From NCBI RefSeq assembly GCF_007096635.1, contig NZ_VKAA01000002.1, forward strand, positions 1 to 64,000: a stretch of 64,000 bases of DNA, read 5' to 3'. The translations under genes and the position numbers were made by a program. The notes beneath the pieces are model-generated. The model worked only from the letters and a program-made list of their open reading frames with translations. It did not search any database and was not told the origin of the DNA. The stretch comes from Mycolicibacterium sp. 018/SC-01/001. Lineage in GTDB: Bacteria; Actinomycetota; Actinomycetes; Mycobacteriales; Mycobacteriaceae. Positions 45,901-54,744 of this stretch are shown here, piece by piece. Numbering within the stretch: the stretch's first letter is position 1; each line of letters begins with the position of its first letter.

Positions 45901-46682
45901 CCGCCGGCGAAACCCGGTCGGCGTTTCGCCAGGAACGCGTCGACGCCGTCGCGGCCGTCCGCGGATTCGGCGCGCTGGGCGATCAACCGGCCCTCGAGCT
46001 CCATCTGAGCTTCCAGGCCGTTGCCGAAGCTGTCGAGCAGCAGCGCTTTCACGCCGCCGTTGGCCCCGCCGGAGGTGCGCAACATGGCGGTGGCGAGGTC
46101 ATCGGCGCGTTGCGTCAGTGCGTTGTCGGCGACGACCTCGGTGACCAGACCCCATTGCAGCGCCTCGGTCGCCGACAGCGTCCGGTTGGTGAGCATCAGT
46201 TCCTTGGTCCGCGCCATCCCCACCAGGCGCGGCAGCACGAAGCTGGCGCTGCCGTCCGGGGTCAACCCGACCCGGGTGTAGGCCATCGTGAAGGACGCCG
46301 ACTCCGCGGCGAGGATCAGATCACCGAGCACCGCGAGCGAGAATCCCGCGCCCGCCGCCGCACCGTTGACGGCGGTGATCACCACGGCGTCGCACCGCGC
46401 GAACGTGGAGATGGCGCGGTGGAGGTCGTCGGCGACGCCCTTGAGATGGCGGCCGCGGTGCGCCGCGGCCGCGAAGTCCCTGAGATCGCCTCCGGCGCTG
46501 AAGAACCGGCCGGTGCCGGTGATGGTGACGGCCTTCACCGCGGGGTCGTCGCAGGCGGCCGCCGCCAGCGCGAGCTCACGCGCCATCTCGGCGTTGATCC
46601 CGTTGGCGGCGTCGGGCCGGTTCAACGTCAGGCGCACCATTCCAGCGCTGCGGTGCACGTCGATGGTGTGGAAGTCGCTCAC
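45897..46682 (-). CDS. Enoyl-CoA hydratase/isomerase family protein
   Basis: A 261-residue crotonase-fold protein. [17 protein letters not shown] and [12 protein letters not shown] give the first CoA-binding/oxyanion part, and [28 protein letters not shown] gives the second. [20 protein letters not shown] places Asp-Gly where many hydratases have Glu-Gly (second catalytic Glu), so it may be an isomerase or a hydratase with altered chemistry. It follows the fatty-acyl-AMP ligase gene by 25 bases and likely shares its transcript, although a TAGCGT hexamer (46690-46695) lies 7 bases before its GTG. Confidence 0.87.
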   Translation of the reverse strand: MSDFHTIDVHRSAGMVRLTLNRPDAANGINAEMARELALAAAACDDPAVKAVTITGTGRFFSAGGDLRDFAAAAHRGRHLKGVADDLHRAISTFARCDAVVITAVNGAAAGAGFSLAVLGDLILAAESASFTMAYTRVGLTPDGSASFVLPRLVGMARTKELMLTNRTLSATEALQWGLVTEVVADNALTQRADDLATAMLRTSGGANGGVKALLLDSFGNGLEAQMELEGRLIAQRAESADGRDGVDAFLAKRRPGFAGG

Positions 46683-46689
46683 ACCCGCG

Positions 46690-46695
46690 ACGCTA
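46690..46695 (-). promoter_or_regulatory. Putative -10 of the enoyl-CoA hydratase gene
   Basis: TAGCGT on the minus strand, 7 bases before the GTG start and within the 25-base gap after the FadD-like gene. Confidence 0.35.
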
Positions 46696-46707
46696 TCGTG
46701 CGACGGT

Positions 46708-48489
46708 CTAGAGGGCGCCCTCGAGGTAGCGCGCGCGGCAGGCCCGCCGCGCCAGCTTCCCGCTCGTGGTTCGCGGGATCACTCCGGCGGCAACGAGTTT
46801 GATGTCGGCCAGCGGTATCGCATGGCGCCGCGAGACGGCCGCGCGGATGGCGTCCACGATGGGTGCGGCGTCGGCCCGTCCTGCGCCGGGGGCACGTTCG
46901 GCGACGATCACCACCTCTTCCCGCCCGGCGCCCGGCACCGAGAACGCGGCGACGAAGCCGGACCGCACCGCCGTGGAGGCCGCGGACACTGTCGCTTCGA
47001 TGTCCTGCGGGTAGTGGTTGCGGCCGTCGACGATGATCAGGTCCTTGACGCGGCCGGTGATGTGCAGTTGGCCGTCGATGTAGACGCCGAGATCGCCGGT
47101 GCGCAGCCACAGTGCGCTCTCGGCCGACCCGTCGGCGTGACTCCGTTCGGTGAGCCGGGACTGCAGCTTGTTGCGGAAGGTCAACTCGGTCTCGTCGGCA
47201 CGGTTCCAGTACCCGCGGCCGATGTTGTCGCCGTGCAGCCAGATCTCGCCGACCTGGCCGTCGGGCAGCTCGCTGTCGGTCTGGGAGTCGACGATCACCG
47301 CCCACTGGCTGCGCGCGATGTGCCCGCACGACACGCTGACGACGGCGTCGGTGTCATCGGCTCCGACGTCGACCGCGTTCCCCGCGCCGAGCGCAGCGCG
47401 GTCGAGGTGCACCGCGCGTGGCACGGAACCGGACTCGGTGGTGGAGACGAACAGCGTGGCTTCGGCCATGCCGTAGGACGGTTTGATGGCCGAGGGCTTC
47501 AATCCGTAGGGCGCGAAGGCACTGACGAACGCGTCGACCGAGGCCAGGCTGACCGGCTCGGAGCCGTTGATCAGGCCGGCGACGTTGCTCAGGTCGAGGG
47601 CCTCTCCGGCGGGCGGACGTCCGCGCTGGGCGGCGAGCTCGAACGCGAAGTTGGGGGCGGCGGCGAACGTCGGCTTGTCCGATGCGCCGAGCTCCCGGAT
47701 CCAGCGGTAGGGCCGACGCACGAACGCGACAGGTGACATCAGCGTGATGTGTCCGCCGACCAGCGCCGGGAACATGATCATCAGCAGGCCCATGTCGTGG
47801 AACAGCGGCAGCCAGCTGACGCTGCGGGTGTCCCAGTCCAGACCAACGGACTCGATCATCTGCACGACGTTGGTCGCAGCGCCGCGATGGGTGATCTCGA
47901 CGCCCGCGGGCGTGCGGGTGGAGCCCGAGGTGTACTGCAGATAGGCGATGTCGTCGGTCTGCACGCGCGCGGGCGTGAAGTGCTCGCCGACAGCGTCGGG
48001 CACCGCGTCGACGGCGAGCATCCGCGGGCGCCGCTCCCGCGGGATGGTCTTGAGGAAGTCCCGGACCGGCGCGGCGGCAGCCGTGGTGGTCAGCACGACG
48101 GTCGGCTGCGCGTCACCCAGCACCGCCTCGAGACGCTCGGCGTGCCCGGGGAGCTCGGGGGCGAACAGCGGAACCGCGATACCGCCGGCCTGGATGGCGG
48201 CGAAGAACCCGACCACGTACTCCACGCCCTGGGGGGCGAGGATGGCGATCCTGTCGCCGGTGTCGGTGATCTGCTGCAGGCGTGCACTGACGGCCCGTAG
48301 TCGGGTGCGCAGTGCCGACCAACTCAACTCGACCGTGCAGTCGCGGTCGTAGTCGAGGTAGCGGTATGCGGGCGCCTCACCCGACTGCTCGGCGTGGCGA
48401 TCCAAGAACGACGTCAGCGTGATCCCGGCGGGGATCTCGATGTTGCCTTCGGCGTCGAGATAATCCTCGAGCCTCATCTCTGGACTCAT
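46708..48489 (-). CDS. Fatty-acyl-AMP ligase (FadD/FAAL type)
   Basis: A 593-residue adenylate-forming enzyme. The phosphate-binding A3 motif is YLQYTSGSTRTPAGVEI, followed by VSWLPLFHDMGLLMIM (FAAL pattern), PSYGMAEATLFVS (A5), LWLRTGDLGVYIDGQLHITGR (A7-A8) and KDLIIVDGRNHYPQDIE (FAAL A8 wording). It lacks the usual C-terminal catalytic lysine context of CoA ligases, ending RTTSGKLARRACRARYL. FAALs usually load acyl chains onto polyketide synthases or carrier proteins, but no PKS or ACP gene is near. ATG 48489 is supported by a TACAAT -10 exactly 6 bases upstream; a longer reading is possible. Confidence 0.88.
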   Translation of the reverse strand: MSPEMRLEDYLDAEGNIEIPAGITLTSFLDRHAEQSGEAPAYRYLDYDRDCTVELSWSALRTRLRAVSARLQQITDTGDRIAILAPQGVEYVVGFFAAIQAGGIAVPLFAPELPGHAERLEAVLGDAQPTVVLTTTAAAAPVRDFLKTIPRERRPRMLAVDAVPDAVGEHFTPARVQTDDIAYLQYTSGSTRTPAGVEITHRGAATNVVQMIESVGLDWDTRSVSWLPLFHDMGLLMIMFPALVGGHITLMSPVAFVRRPYRWIRELGASDKPTFAAAPNFAFELAAQRGRPPAGEALDLSNVAGLINGSEPVSLASVDAFVSAFAPYGLKPSAIKPSYGMAEATLFVSTTESGSVPRAVHLDRAALGAGNAVDVGADDTDAVVSVSCGHIARSQWAVIVDSQTDSELPDGQVGEIWLHGDNIGRGYWNRADETELTFRNKLQSRLTERSHADGSAESALWLRTGDLGVYIDGQLHITGRVKDLIIVDGRNHYPQDIEATVSAASTAVRSGFVAAFSVPGAGREEVVIVAERAPGAGRADAAPIVDAIRAAVSRRHAIPLADIKLVAAGVIPRTTSGKLARRACRARYLEGAL

Positions 48490-48495
48490 AAGAGA

Positions 48496-48501
48496 ATTGT
48501 A
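48496..48501 (-). promoter_or_regulatory. Putative -10 of the FAAL gene (leaderless)
   Basis: TACAAT on the minus strand, ending exactly 6 bases before the ATG at 48489, in an A+T-rich stretch. Confidence 0.55.
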
Positions 48502-48641
48502 AGAGTTCTTCACAGGATCGAGAACACGAGTCCGGCGCGTCTGATGTCGACTCGATTCCGTTTCGATAACGGCGACCGGGGTCGCGGTTCACCTCGGTGT
48601 GGCAGTCTTGGGGCCCCCTCTCCTCCGAAGCGAAGGTGTTC

Positions 48642-50123
48642 ATGCCCGCCCGACCGTCCGATATCTCCAGGTACACCGAGACAGAGCGCAAGTTCGACGT
48701 CGACGATGCGACGGTCAGCCCGTCGTTCGAGGGGCTGGCGGCGGTGTCGCGTTCGGAGCGGTCGCCGTCACAGTCGCTGGACGCTGTCTACTACGACACA
48801 TCGGCGCACGACCTGGCCCGCCATCGCATCACGCTGCGGCGCCGTATCGGCGGCACCGATGCCGGATGGCATCTCAAGTTGCCGGCGGGCCAGGACAGCC
48901 GAACTGAGGTCCGCGTGCCGCTGGAGGACGGCGCGCCGGCGCATCCGCAGGTGCCCGATGAGTTGCGCGACGTGGTCCTCGCGATCGTCCGAGGCCGCGG
49001 ATTGGCGCCGGTCGCGCGGATCAGCACGGTCCGCGACGTGACGATGCTCTACGGCCCGGACGGGTCGGCGGTGGCGGAGTTCTGCGATGACCACGTGACG
49101 GCGGGCGCTGTGGGCGGTGACGAGCAGTACTGGCGGGAGTGGGAGCTCGAACTGGTCGAGGGGGCCGATCGCGCGCTGTTCAAACCGCTGACCCGCCGCC
49201 TGCTGGATGCCGGCGCCCGACCGGCCGGGCACGGCTCGAAGTTGGCCCGGGTGCTCGAGACGCCCGCCGACGATGGACCGGAGGTGCCCGACGATCCGGT
49301 GCATCGGGCGGTGGCCGAGCAGGTCGCCGAGCTGATCGCGTGGGACCGCGCCGTGCGTTCGGACGTGTACGACTCGGTGCACCAGATGCGGGTGACGACG
49401 CGCAAGATCCGGAGCCTGCTGCAGTCGTCGGAGGGTGCGTTCGGGATCACCGACGACGCGTGGGTGCTCGGAGAGCTGCGCGAGCTGGCCGCCGTGCTGG
49501 GTGTCGCCCGGGACGCGGAGGTGCTGGCCGAGCGGTACGAGCAGGCGTTGGACGGGCTGCCCGACGACCTGGTGCGCGGGCCGGTGCGCGAGCGGCTCGT
49601 CGAGGGTGCGAAGAAGCGCTACCAGACCGGATGGAAACGCTCGTTGGCGGCGATGCGCACGCCTCGCTATTTCCGCCTGCTGGACGCGTTGGAGGAGTTG
49701 GCGACGACGGAGCCGTCGTTGGCACCCGGCGAGGAGCGGGCGGAGGTGACCATCGGGGCGGCCTACAAACGGGTGCGCAAGGCGGCCGCGAAGGCCGAGG
49801 ATGAAGTGGGTGGCGAGCACGCCGACGAGGCGCTGCACAAGATCCGCAAGCGGGCCAAGCAGCTGCGCTACACCGCCGCGGCCACCGGGAAGTCGAAGGT
49901 CGCCGACCGGGCGAAGTCGATCCAGTCGCTGCTCGGCGACCATCAGGACAGCGTGGTCAGCAGATCGCACCTGATTCGCCAGGCCGAGCAGGCCCACGCC
50001 GCCGGCGAGGACACGTTCACCTACGGACTCCTGTACCAACAGGAGCACGATCTGGCAGTGCGCTGCGAGGAGCAGGTGGCCGACGCCCTCGACGAGCTCG
50101 CGAGGGCTGTCAAGAAGTCCTGA
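48642..50123 (+). CDS. CYTH-CHAD domain protein
   Basis: A 493-residue protein with an N-terminal CYTH (triphosphate tunnel) domain, about 1-205, and a C-terminal CHAD helical domain, about 220-490. The CYTH signature E-x-E-R-K is present as YTETERKFDV (E13, E15, K17), and LRRRIGGTDAGWHLKLPAG gives tunnel Arg/Lys residues. CHAD is rich in His, Arg and Lys (SVHQMRVTTRKIRSLL, EALHKIRKRAKQLRY). CYTH enzymes hydrolyse inorganic triphosphate or related compounds, and CHAD binds polyphosphate, so a polyphosphate-linked role is likely. It corresponds to Rv2226. It is divergent from the FAAL gene and convergent with rnpB. Confidence 0.9.
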   Translation: MPARPSDISRYTETERKFDVDDATVSPSFEGLAAVSRSERSPSQSLDAVYYDTSAHDLARHRITLRRRIGGTDAGWHLKLPAGQDSRTEVRVPLEDGAPAHPQVPDELRDVVLAIVRGRGLAPVARISTVRDVTMLYGPDGSAVAEFCDDHVTAGAVGGDEQYWREWELELVEGADRALFKPLTRRLLDAGARPAGHGSKLARVLETPADDGPEVPDDPVHRAVAEQVAELIAWDRAVRSDVYDSVHQMRVTTRKIRSLLQSSEGAFGITDDAWVLGELRELAAVLGVARDAEVLAERYEQALDGLPDDLVRGPVRERLVEGAKKRYQTGWKRSLAAMRTPRYFRLLDALEELATTEPSLAPGEERAEVTIGAAYKRVRKAAAKAEDEVGGEHADEALHKIRKRAKQLRYTAAATGKSKVADRAKSIQSLLGDHQDSVVSRSHLIRQAEQAHAAGEDTFTYGLLYQQEHDLAVRCEEQVADALDELARAVKKS

Positions 50124-50129
50124 CCCCGG

Positions 50130-50570
<441 letters not shown>

Positions 50571-50575
50571 CTGAC

Positions 50576-50581
50576 AACGTA
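50576..50581 (-). promoter_or_regulatory. Putative -10 of rnpB
   Basis: TACGTT on the minus strand ends 6 bases before the first P1 base (50570-50569), as expected for a start at the mature 5' end. Confidence 0.5.
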
Positions 50582-50626
50582 GCGCCTGGCGCGCCGATTC
50601 CGGTAACGCTCGGTCAGGCCGTGCTC

Positions 50627-51901
50627 TCAGGCGGCGCGGGTGAACTCGACGATGTCGATGCTCAGTCGCCCTTCGATGACGCTGTATCTGCGCAATGGTC
50701 CGGGTTGTGGTGGTGCGGTGGAGTGGTAGGTGGCTCCGGTGGGGGTGTGGTAGGTGGCGGTGTGGCGGCCGTGGTCGTCTCGGGTGGTGACGGTCCAGCC
50801 GGGGGCTTCTTTGGTGTAGTTGCAGGCTTCGCAGGTGCCGAGCCCGTTGAGTGCTGAGGTCGGGCCTCCCTGTCGGGCGGGGACGGCGTGGTCGTGGTGG
50901 CGGATCGGGGCGTCGCAGTAGGGGGTGCGACAGGTTTGGTCGCGCAGCCCGATGAACGCCGCCAACCCTGTCGGGAAGATCCGAGCCCGGGATTCCATCG
51001 CCACCAACTGGCCCGAGTTCGGATGCCGGTAGAGCCGGCGCAGTGTCGCCTTCGCCGCCTCATCGGTCACCGCCTCGGACACCAGATCCCGCACCACCGC
51101 CGCCGGCACCGGCCCGTAACCGTCGACCCAGCCGGGACAGTCGTCGTCACCGAACAGCGTGGTGTCGGCCATGACCAGGTTGACCGCGATCGGCACCGGC
51201 ACCTCGGCCGGGCGCGCGGTGACCCGCTGGTAGAGGGTGTCGGTCATGATCTGCCCGCGCGGGCGCCCGTCCCCGCACAGATCGGCCTCCCGCTTCAAGG
51301 CGGCGTAGACGCCGATTCCCTGCGCGAGCGGCATCAGCGCGGTCAGGTAGACCATGCCGTGGGGGGCGGGTCGGGTCGACACCCGCGCCGACGCCGCCGC
51401 GCGTTCTTTCCGCTCGACGACCGCGGCGGCGTCCAATCGGGCGGCGATCGCTGCGGCGGCGGCTTCGATCCGCGCATTGCCCACCCCGAGCAAAGCGTCC
51501 TGATCAGCGCATAATTCGGCGTCCAACGCGCGGCGGTCCTCGACGGTCAGGCAGGCCGATTGTTTGACGATCAGGGTGGCCCGCCATTCGGTGAGCACCC
51601 CGGCCTCCAGCGCGGCCAGGGTGTGGGGCATCTCCTCGACCAGCGCACGGGCGAACCCGAGGTGCTGATTCCCGCGCGCCGGCGAATCCGCGCGCGCGAG
51701 CGCGACTTCGGACGCCAGCCCGCGCGCCTGTTTCGCCGCGGGCATCCCGGCCTCGGCAGCCCGGCGTTTGTCGGCCCACAGTGCGGTGGCGCGGGCCTGC
51801 ATTGCCGCCGCGTGCGCCTTCAGCCGTTCACAGCGCGCGACGACCTCGCGCAGCTCGGCCTCCGAGGCCGACCCGTCGAAATCGAACACCTGTGCGAGCA
51901 T
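50627..51901 (-). CDS. DUF222/HNH endonuclease-like protein (13E12 family)
   Basis: A 424-residue protein of the family that includes the M. tuberculosis REP13E12 products. Residues 1-290 are the helical DUF222 domain (AELREVVARCERLKAHAAAMQARATAL, given by its key AELREVVARC). The C-terminal HNH nuclease motif is CRTPYC, then RHHDHAVPARQGGPTSALNG and GTCEACNYTKEAPGW, with zinc cysteines and the His-Asn-His set in place. The family is repeated and mobile in mycobacteria, and the activity has not been demonstrated as far as I know. The ATG at 51901 follows TAGCGT by 7 bases. It is 57 bases upstream of the rnpB 5' end on the same strand. Confidence 0.88.
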   Translation of the reverse strand: MLAQVFDFDGSASEAELREVVARCERLKAHAAAMQARATALWADKRRAAEAGMPAAKQARGLASEVALARADSPARGNQHLGFARALVEEMPHTLAALEAGVLTEWRATLIVKQSACLTVEDRRALDAELCADQDALLGVGNARIEAAAAAIAARLDAAAVVERKERAAASARVSTRPAPHGMVYLTALMPLAQGIGVYAALKREADLCGDGRPRGQIMTDTLYQRVTARPAEVPVPIAVNLVMADTTLFGDDDCPGWVDGYGPVPAAVVRDLVSEAVTDEAAKATLRRLYRHPNSGQLVAMESRARIFPTGLAAFIGLRDQTCRTPYCDAPIRHHDHAVPARQGGPTSALNGLGTCEACNYTKEAPGWTVTTRDDHGRHTATYHTPTGATYHSTAPPQPGPLRRYSVIEGRLSIDIVEFTRAA

Positions 51902-51908
51902 GGTGCCG

Positions 51909-51914
51909 ACGCTA
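51909..51914 (-). promoter_or_regulatory. Putative -10 of the DUF222/HNH gene (leaderless)
   Basis: TAGCGT on the minus strand, 7 bases before the ATG at 51901. Confidence 0.4.
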
Positions 51915-51955
51915 CAACGACCCTCCGACAACTCCGTCTGCCACGATCAACAGCG

Positions 51956-52579
51956 ATGGACGGAAAGCAATGGGCAGCTGCGGAGCGGATGAGTTTCGCC
52001 GATCTGCTCGCCGCCCTCGACGACGACCAGTGGAGCGCACCGAGCCTCTGTGCCGGGTGGCGGGTCCGCGACGTCGCGATCCACATCGTGGCCTACCTGG
52101 ACCGCGGCTCCCCCGCCTTCCTCGCGGGCATGGCGCGATATCGCGGCAGCGTGGACAGGCTCAATACCGCCGACCTGGAACGCCTGTCGACCTGGTCCCG
52201 CGCCGAGGTCGTCGCCGCGCTGCGAACCAAGGCCGAACCACGCGGCGTCGGGGCCGGCTTCGACGGTCGAATTGCCCTGACCGAGTGCATGATTCACCAC
52301 CAGGATGTTCGTCGCGCACTGCACCTCCCCCGCGTCATCGCCGCCGGCCCGCTCCGCTCCGCCCTCGGCTTCGCCCGGATCGCGCCGCTGATCCGCGGAG
52401 CACTCCGAACCCGCGGACTGAGCCTGATCGCCACCGACGTCGACTGGACGGCCGGGCGTGGCCCGCAGGTACGCGGACCGGGCGAAGCCGTGCTGATGGC
52501 GATGGCAGGCCGCCCCGACGCGCTGTCGCACCTCACCGGAGCAGGCGTGCGGGAACTCAGCCGTCGGCTCGGCGTCTGA
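51956..52579 (+). CDS. Maleylpyruvate isomerase/DinB-family protein (TIGR03083)
   Basis: A 207-residue four-helix protein of the mycothiol-dependent/DinB superfamily. WAAAERMSFADLLAALDDDQWSAPSLCAGWRVRDVAIHIVAYLDR (key part CAGWRVRDVAIHI) provides the first metal His, and the second and third are expected in MIHHQDVRRAL. The C-terminal domain (RGLSLIATDVDWTAGRG, RGPGEAVLMAMAGRPDAL) matches the MPI extension. Many actinobacterial members have unknown thiol-transfer roles. It is divergent from the DUF222 gene and overlaps the convergent methyltransferase gene by 23 bases. Confidence 0.85.
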   Translation: MDGKQWAAAERMSFADLLAALDDDQWSAPSLCAGWRVRDVAIHIVAYLDRGSPAFLAGMARYRGSVDRLNTADLERLSTWSRAEVVAALRTKAEPRGVGAGFDGRIALTECMIHHQDVRRALHLPRVIAAGPLRSALGFARIAPLIRGALRTRGLSLIATDVDWTAGRGPQVRGPGEAVLMAMAGRPDALSHLTGAGVRELSRRLGV

Positions 52580-53198
52580 GCACGATCAGGTTGTCTAACA
52601 GCACCGCCTGCTGACCGTCCGGGCCGACCGCCTCTCGCTCGACCTGCTCGGCGCGCAGCTGGTCCCACTCCCGCAGGATGATGCCGAGCTGCGACAACAC
52701 GCCGTCGACCGTCGGGAACTCGTGGTCGTGCTTGAGATTCGCCCACGGCGGCGCGGCACCGTGGTCGACGATGATCAACACCCCGCCCGGCGCGACGGCC
52801 CGCGCGGCAAGGGTGAAGATGCGCCGCCTGTCCAGGTGCACGAACGACTGCAGGAACTGCGCCGACACCAGATCGAACGTCCCCTCCGGAAAGTCGTTCG
52901 ACAGGTTCATCTGCTGCAAGCTCACGCGGCGAATCGCAGCGCCTCGTCGGATCCCCTCCTCGATCGCGCGTTGCAGCGCAGTCTCGGAGATGTCGACGCC
53001 CAGAACCTGCCACCCGTGCTCGGCGAGCCACAGCACGTCGGCCCCCTCGCCGCACCCGAGGTCGAGCGCACGGCCCGGGACCAACGAGCCCGCCACGTCC
53101 GCGAGCCAGGGGTTCACCCGGCCGCTCCACACCCGCTCCCGCTCGGCGTATCGCGCCTCCCACTGGGCCTTCTCGTCCTGCTCCTCGTGCTCACTCAC
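52557..53198 (-). CDS. Class I SAM-dependent methyltransferase
   Basis: A 213-residue methyltransferase. WEARYAERERVWSGRVNPWL is the TehB/thiopurine-methyltransferase-like lead, followed by motif I ALDLGCGEGADVLWLAEHGW, motif post-I VLGVDISETAL and motif II/III LVSAQFLQSF and APGGVLIIVDHG. The substrate is unknown; relatives methylate metalloids or small thiols. It overlaps the reductase gene upstream by 4 bases (GTGA). Elsewhere these two domains are known as one fused protein, which supports a shared job. Confidence 0.87.
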   Translation of the reverse strand: MSEHEEQDEKAQWEARYAERERVWSGRVNPWLADVAGSLVPGRALDLGCGEGADVLWLAEHGWQVLGVDISETALQRAIEEGIRRGAAIRRVSLQQMNLSNDFPEGTFDLVSAQFLQSFVHLDRRRIFTLAARAVAPGGVLIIVDHGAAPPWANLKHDHEFPTVDGVLSQLGIILREWDQLRAEQVEREAVGPDGQQAVLLDNLIVLRRRADG

Positions 53199-54112
53199 AA
53201 AAGCTCCTCCATCAGACTGCGAACGATCGACGCGGCGGCCGCGGATCCCGATGCGACGGCGGCGGCCACCTGATACATCTGCGCGCTCACGTCTCCCGCG
53301 GCGAAGACACCGGGCACCGAGGTCTGCGACAGCGCATCCACCGCAATGGTTTCCGCCGCCACCGGCCCCGGGGAAGCAAAAGCCACCCCGAGCGCCTGCG
53401 CCAACCCGCTGCGCTGACGCAGCGTGGTCGCCACCAGCAGGCCGCGCCGGTGCACCAGCGATCCGTCGTCGAACACGACCGCGTCCAGCTGCCCGTCGGC
53501 TCCCTCGACGCTCGCGATCGTCCGCTCGTCGACCGCGATGCCGTACCCGGCCAGAAGCGCCCGCTGCGCATCGGCGAGCTCGGCCGGACCGTGGGACATC
53601 ACGACGATGTCGTCGGTCCAGCTGCGAAGCAGAGAAGCCAGGTGCACCGCCCGCTCCCCCTGCGCCACCACACCGAGAGGTTGGTCGCGCATCTCCCAGC
53701 CGTGGCAGAACGGGCAGTGGAACACCGCAGCGCCCCAGTACGCCTCGAGGCCCTCGATTCCCGGTATCTCGTAGTGCATGCCCATCGCCAGCAGTACGCG
53801 CCGCACCTCCGCGGTGCCGCCGCCGGCCAGCGCGACCGTGAAGCCCCCTTCGTGCGGCGTCACCACGGTCACCTCGTCGTCGCGCACCTGCACCGACGGG
53901 TAGCGGGTCAGCTCGTCACGCCCGTGTGCATACACCTGCGCCGGTGGGACGCCGTCGAATCCGAGGAGACCGCCGATGCCGTGCGCGGCGCGATTGCTCT
54001 GTGCACCCGCATCCACCACCAGCGTTCGTCGCCGGGCGCGGCCCAGCATCAGCGCCGCGCTCAGCCCGGCGGCCCCGCCGCCGATCACCACGCAGTCCCA
54101 TTGCTCCGTCAT
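53195..54112 (-). CDS. Thioredoxin reductase-like FAD/NAD(P) oxidoreductase
   Basis: A 305-residue flavoprotein: N-terminal FAD site VVIGGGAAGLSAALMLGRARR, redox-active dithiol FHCPFCHGWE (C-P-F-C, where TrxB has CATC), a weak NAD(P) domain, and C-terminal VPGVFAAGDVSAQMYQVAAA. Such TrxB-like proteins may reduce small disulfides rather than thioredoxin. ATG 54112 has AAGGTGG upstream. It heads the operon with the methyltransferase and is divergent from the XRE-cupin regulator, a frequent regulator-target layout. Confidence 0.88.
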   Translation of the reverse strand: MTEQWDCVVIGGGAAGLSAALMLGRARRRTLVVDAGAQSNRAAHGIGGLLGFDGVPPAQVYAHGRDELTRYPSVQVRDDEVTVVTPHEGGFTVALAGGGTAEVRRVLLAMGMHYEIPGIEGLEAYWGAAVFHCPFCHGWEMRDQPLGVVAQGERAVHLASLLRSWTDDIVVMSHGPAELADAQRALLAGYGIAVDERTIASVEGADGQLDAVVFDDGSLVHRRGLLVATTLRQRSGLAQALGVAFASPGPVAAETIAVDALSQTSVPGVFAAGDVSAQMYQVAAAVASGSAAAASIVRSLMEELL

Positions 54113-54153
54113 GACACCACCTTGCTCGTCCACGCATGGATCTGCCAAGCTCT

Positions 54154-54170
54154 TTTGCCATGCAGGCAAA
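54154..54170 (+). promoter_or_regulatory. Candidate operator between reductase and XRE-cupin genes
   Basis: Perfect inverted repeat TTTGCC-atgca-GGCAAA at the start of the regulator gene, spanning its likely ATG (54160) and 42 bases from the divergent reductase start. It could allow autoregulation and control of the reductase operon. Inference only. Confidence 0.4.
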
Positions 54171-54744
54171 CGAGGACGACGGAGTCGAGGCGCGGGTGCG
54201 GCGCAGGTTGCGTGAGCTGCGCACCCAGCGGGGCATGACGCTCGACGACGTGGCGACCCGGTCCAGCATCGACGTGTCCACGTTGAGCCGGCTGGAGTCC
54301 GGGAAACGGCGGCTCGCACTCGATCATCTGCCGCGGTTGGCCCGCGCGCTGTCGGTCAGCACGGACGAACTGCTGCGCGAGCCCGAGGTCGACGATCCAC
54401 GGGTGCGCGGCGGTGCCCACACCAACCATCAGATCACCTTCTGGCCCCTGACGGGACAGGGGCCCGCCGGCGGGTTACACGCCTACAAGATCCGCATCAG
54501 CGCACGGCGCAAAACCCCGCCTGAACCTCTGCCGGTGCACGAGGGTCACGACTGGATGTACGTGCTGTCCGGCCGCATGCGCCTGCTGCTGGGCGATCGG
54601 GAATTCACCATCAAACCCGGTGAGGCCGTGGAGTTCTCGACCTGGACACCGCACTGGTTCGGTGCGATCGACGGACCTGTCGAGGCGATCGCGCTGTTCG
54701 GCCTGCACGGCGAGCGCGTGCACCTGCACACCGATCACAAGTAG
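54160..54744 (+). CDS. XRE-family regulator with C-terminal cupin domain
   Basis: A 194-residue transcription factor: helix-turn-helix at about residues 10-65 (RLRELRTQRGMTLDDVATRS, then STLSRLESGKRRLALDHLPRLARAL) and a cupin effector domain at 95-190 (PVHEGHDWMYVLSGRMRLLL, FTIKPGEAVEFSTWTPHWFG). Cupin-linked XRE regulators usually sense small molecules. The start is uncertain: ATG 54136 would add eight residues but leave only 23 bases to the divergent gene, so 54160 is preferred. Its 3' end overlaps the convergent RNase H gene by 10 bases. Confidence 0.87.
   Translation: MQANEDDGVEARVRRRLRELRTQRGMTLDDVATRSSIDVSTLSRLESGKRRLALDHLPRLARALSVSTDELLREPEVDDPRVRGGAHTNHQITFWPLTGQGPAGGLHAYKIRISARRKTPPEPLPVHEGHDWMYVLSGRMRLLLGDREFTIKPGEAVEFSTWTPHWFGAIDGPVEAIALFGLHGERVHLHTDHK

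Noticed and set aside
54136..54160. ATG 54136 as the start of the XRE-cupin gene
   Set aside because: It leaves too little room for the divergent promoters and has no ribosome-binding site; the later ATG coincides with the palindrome. Not decisive.
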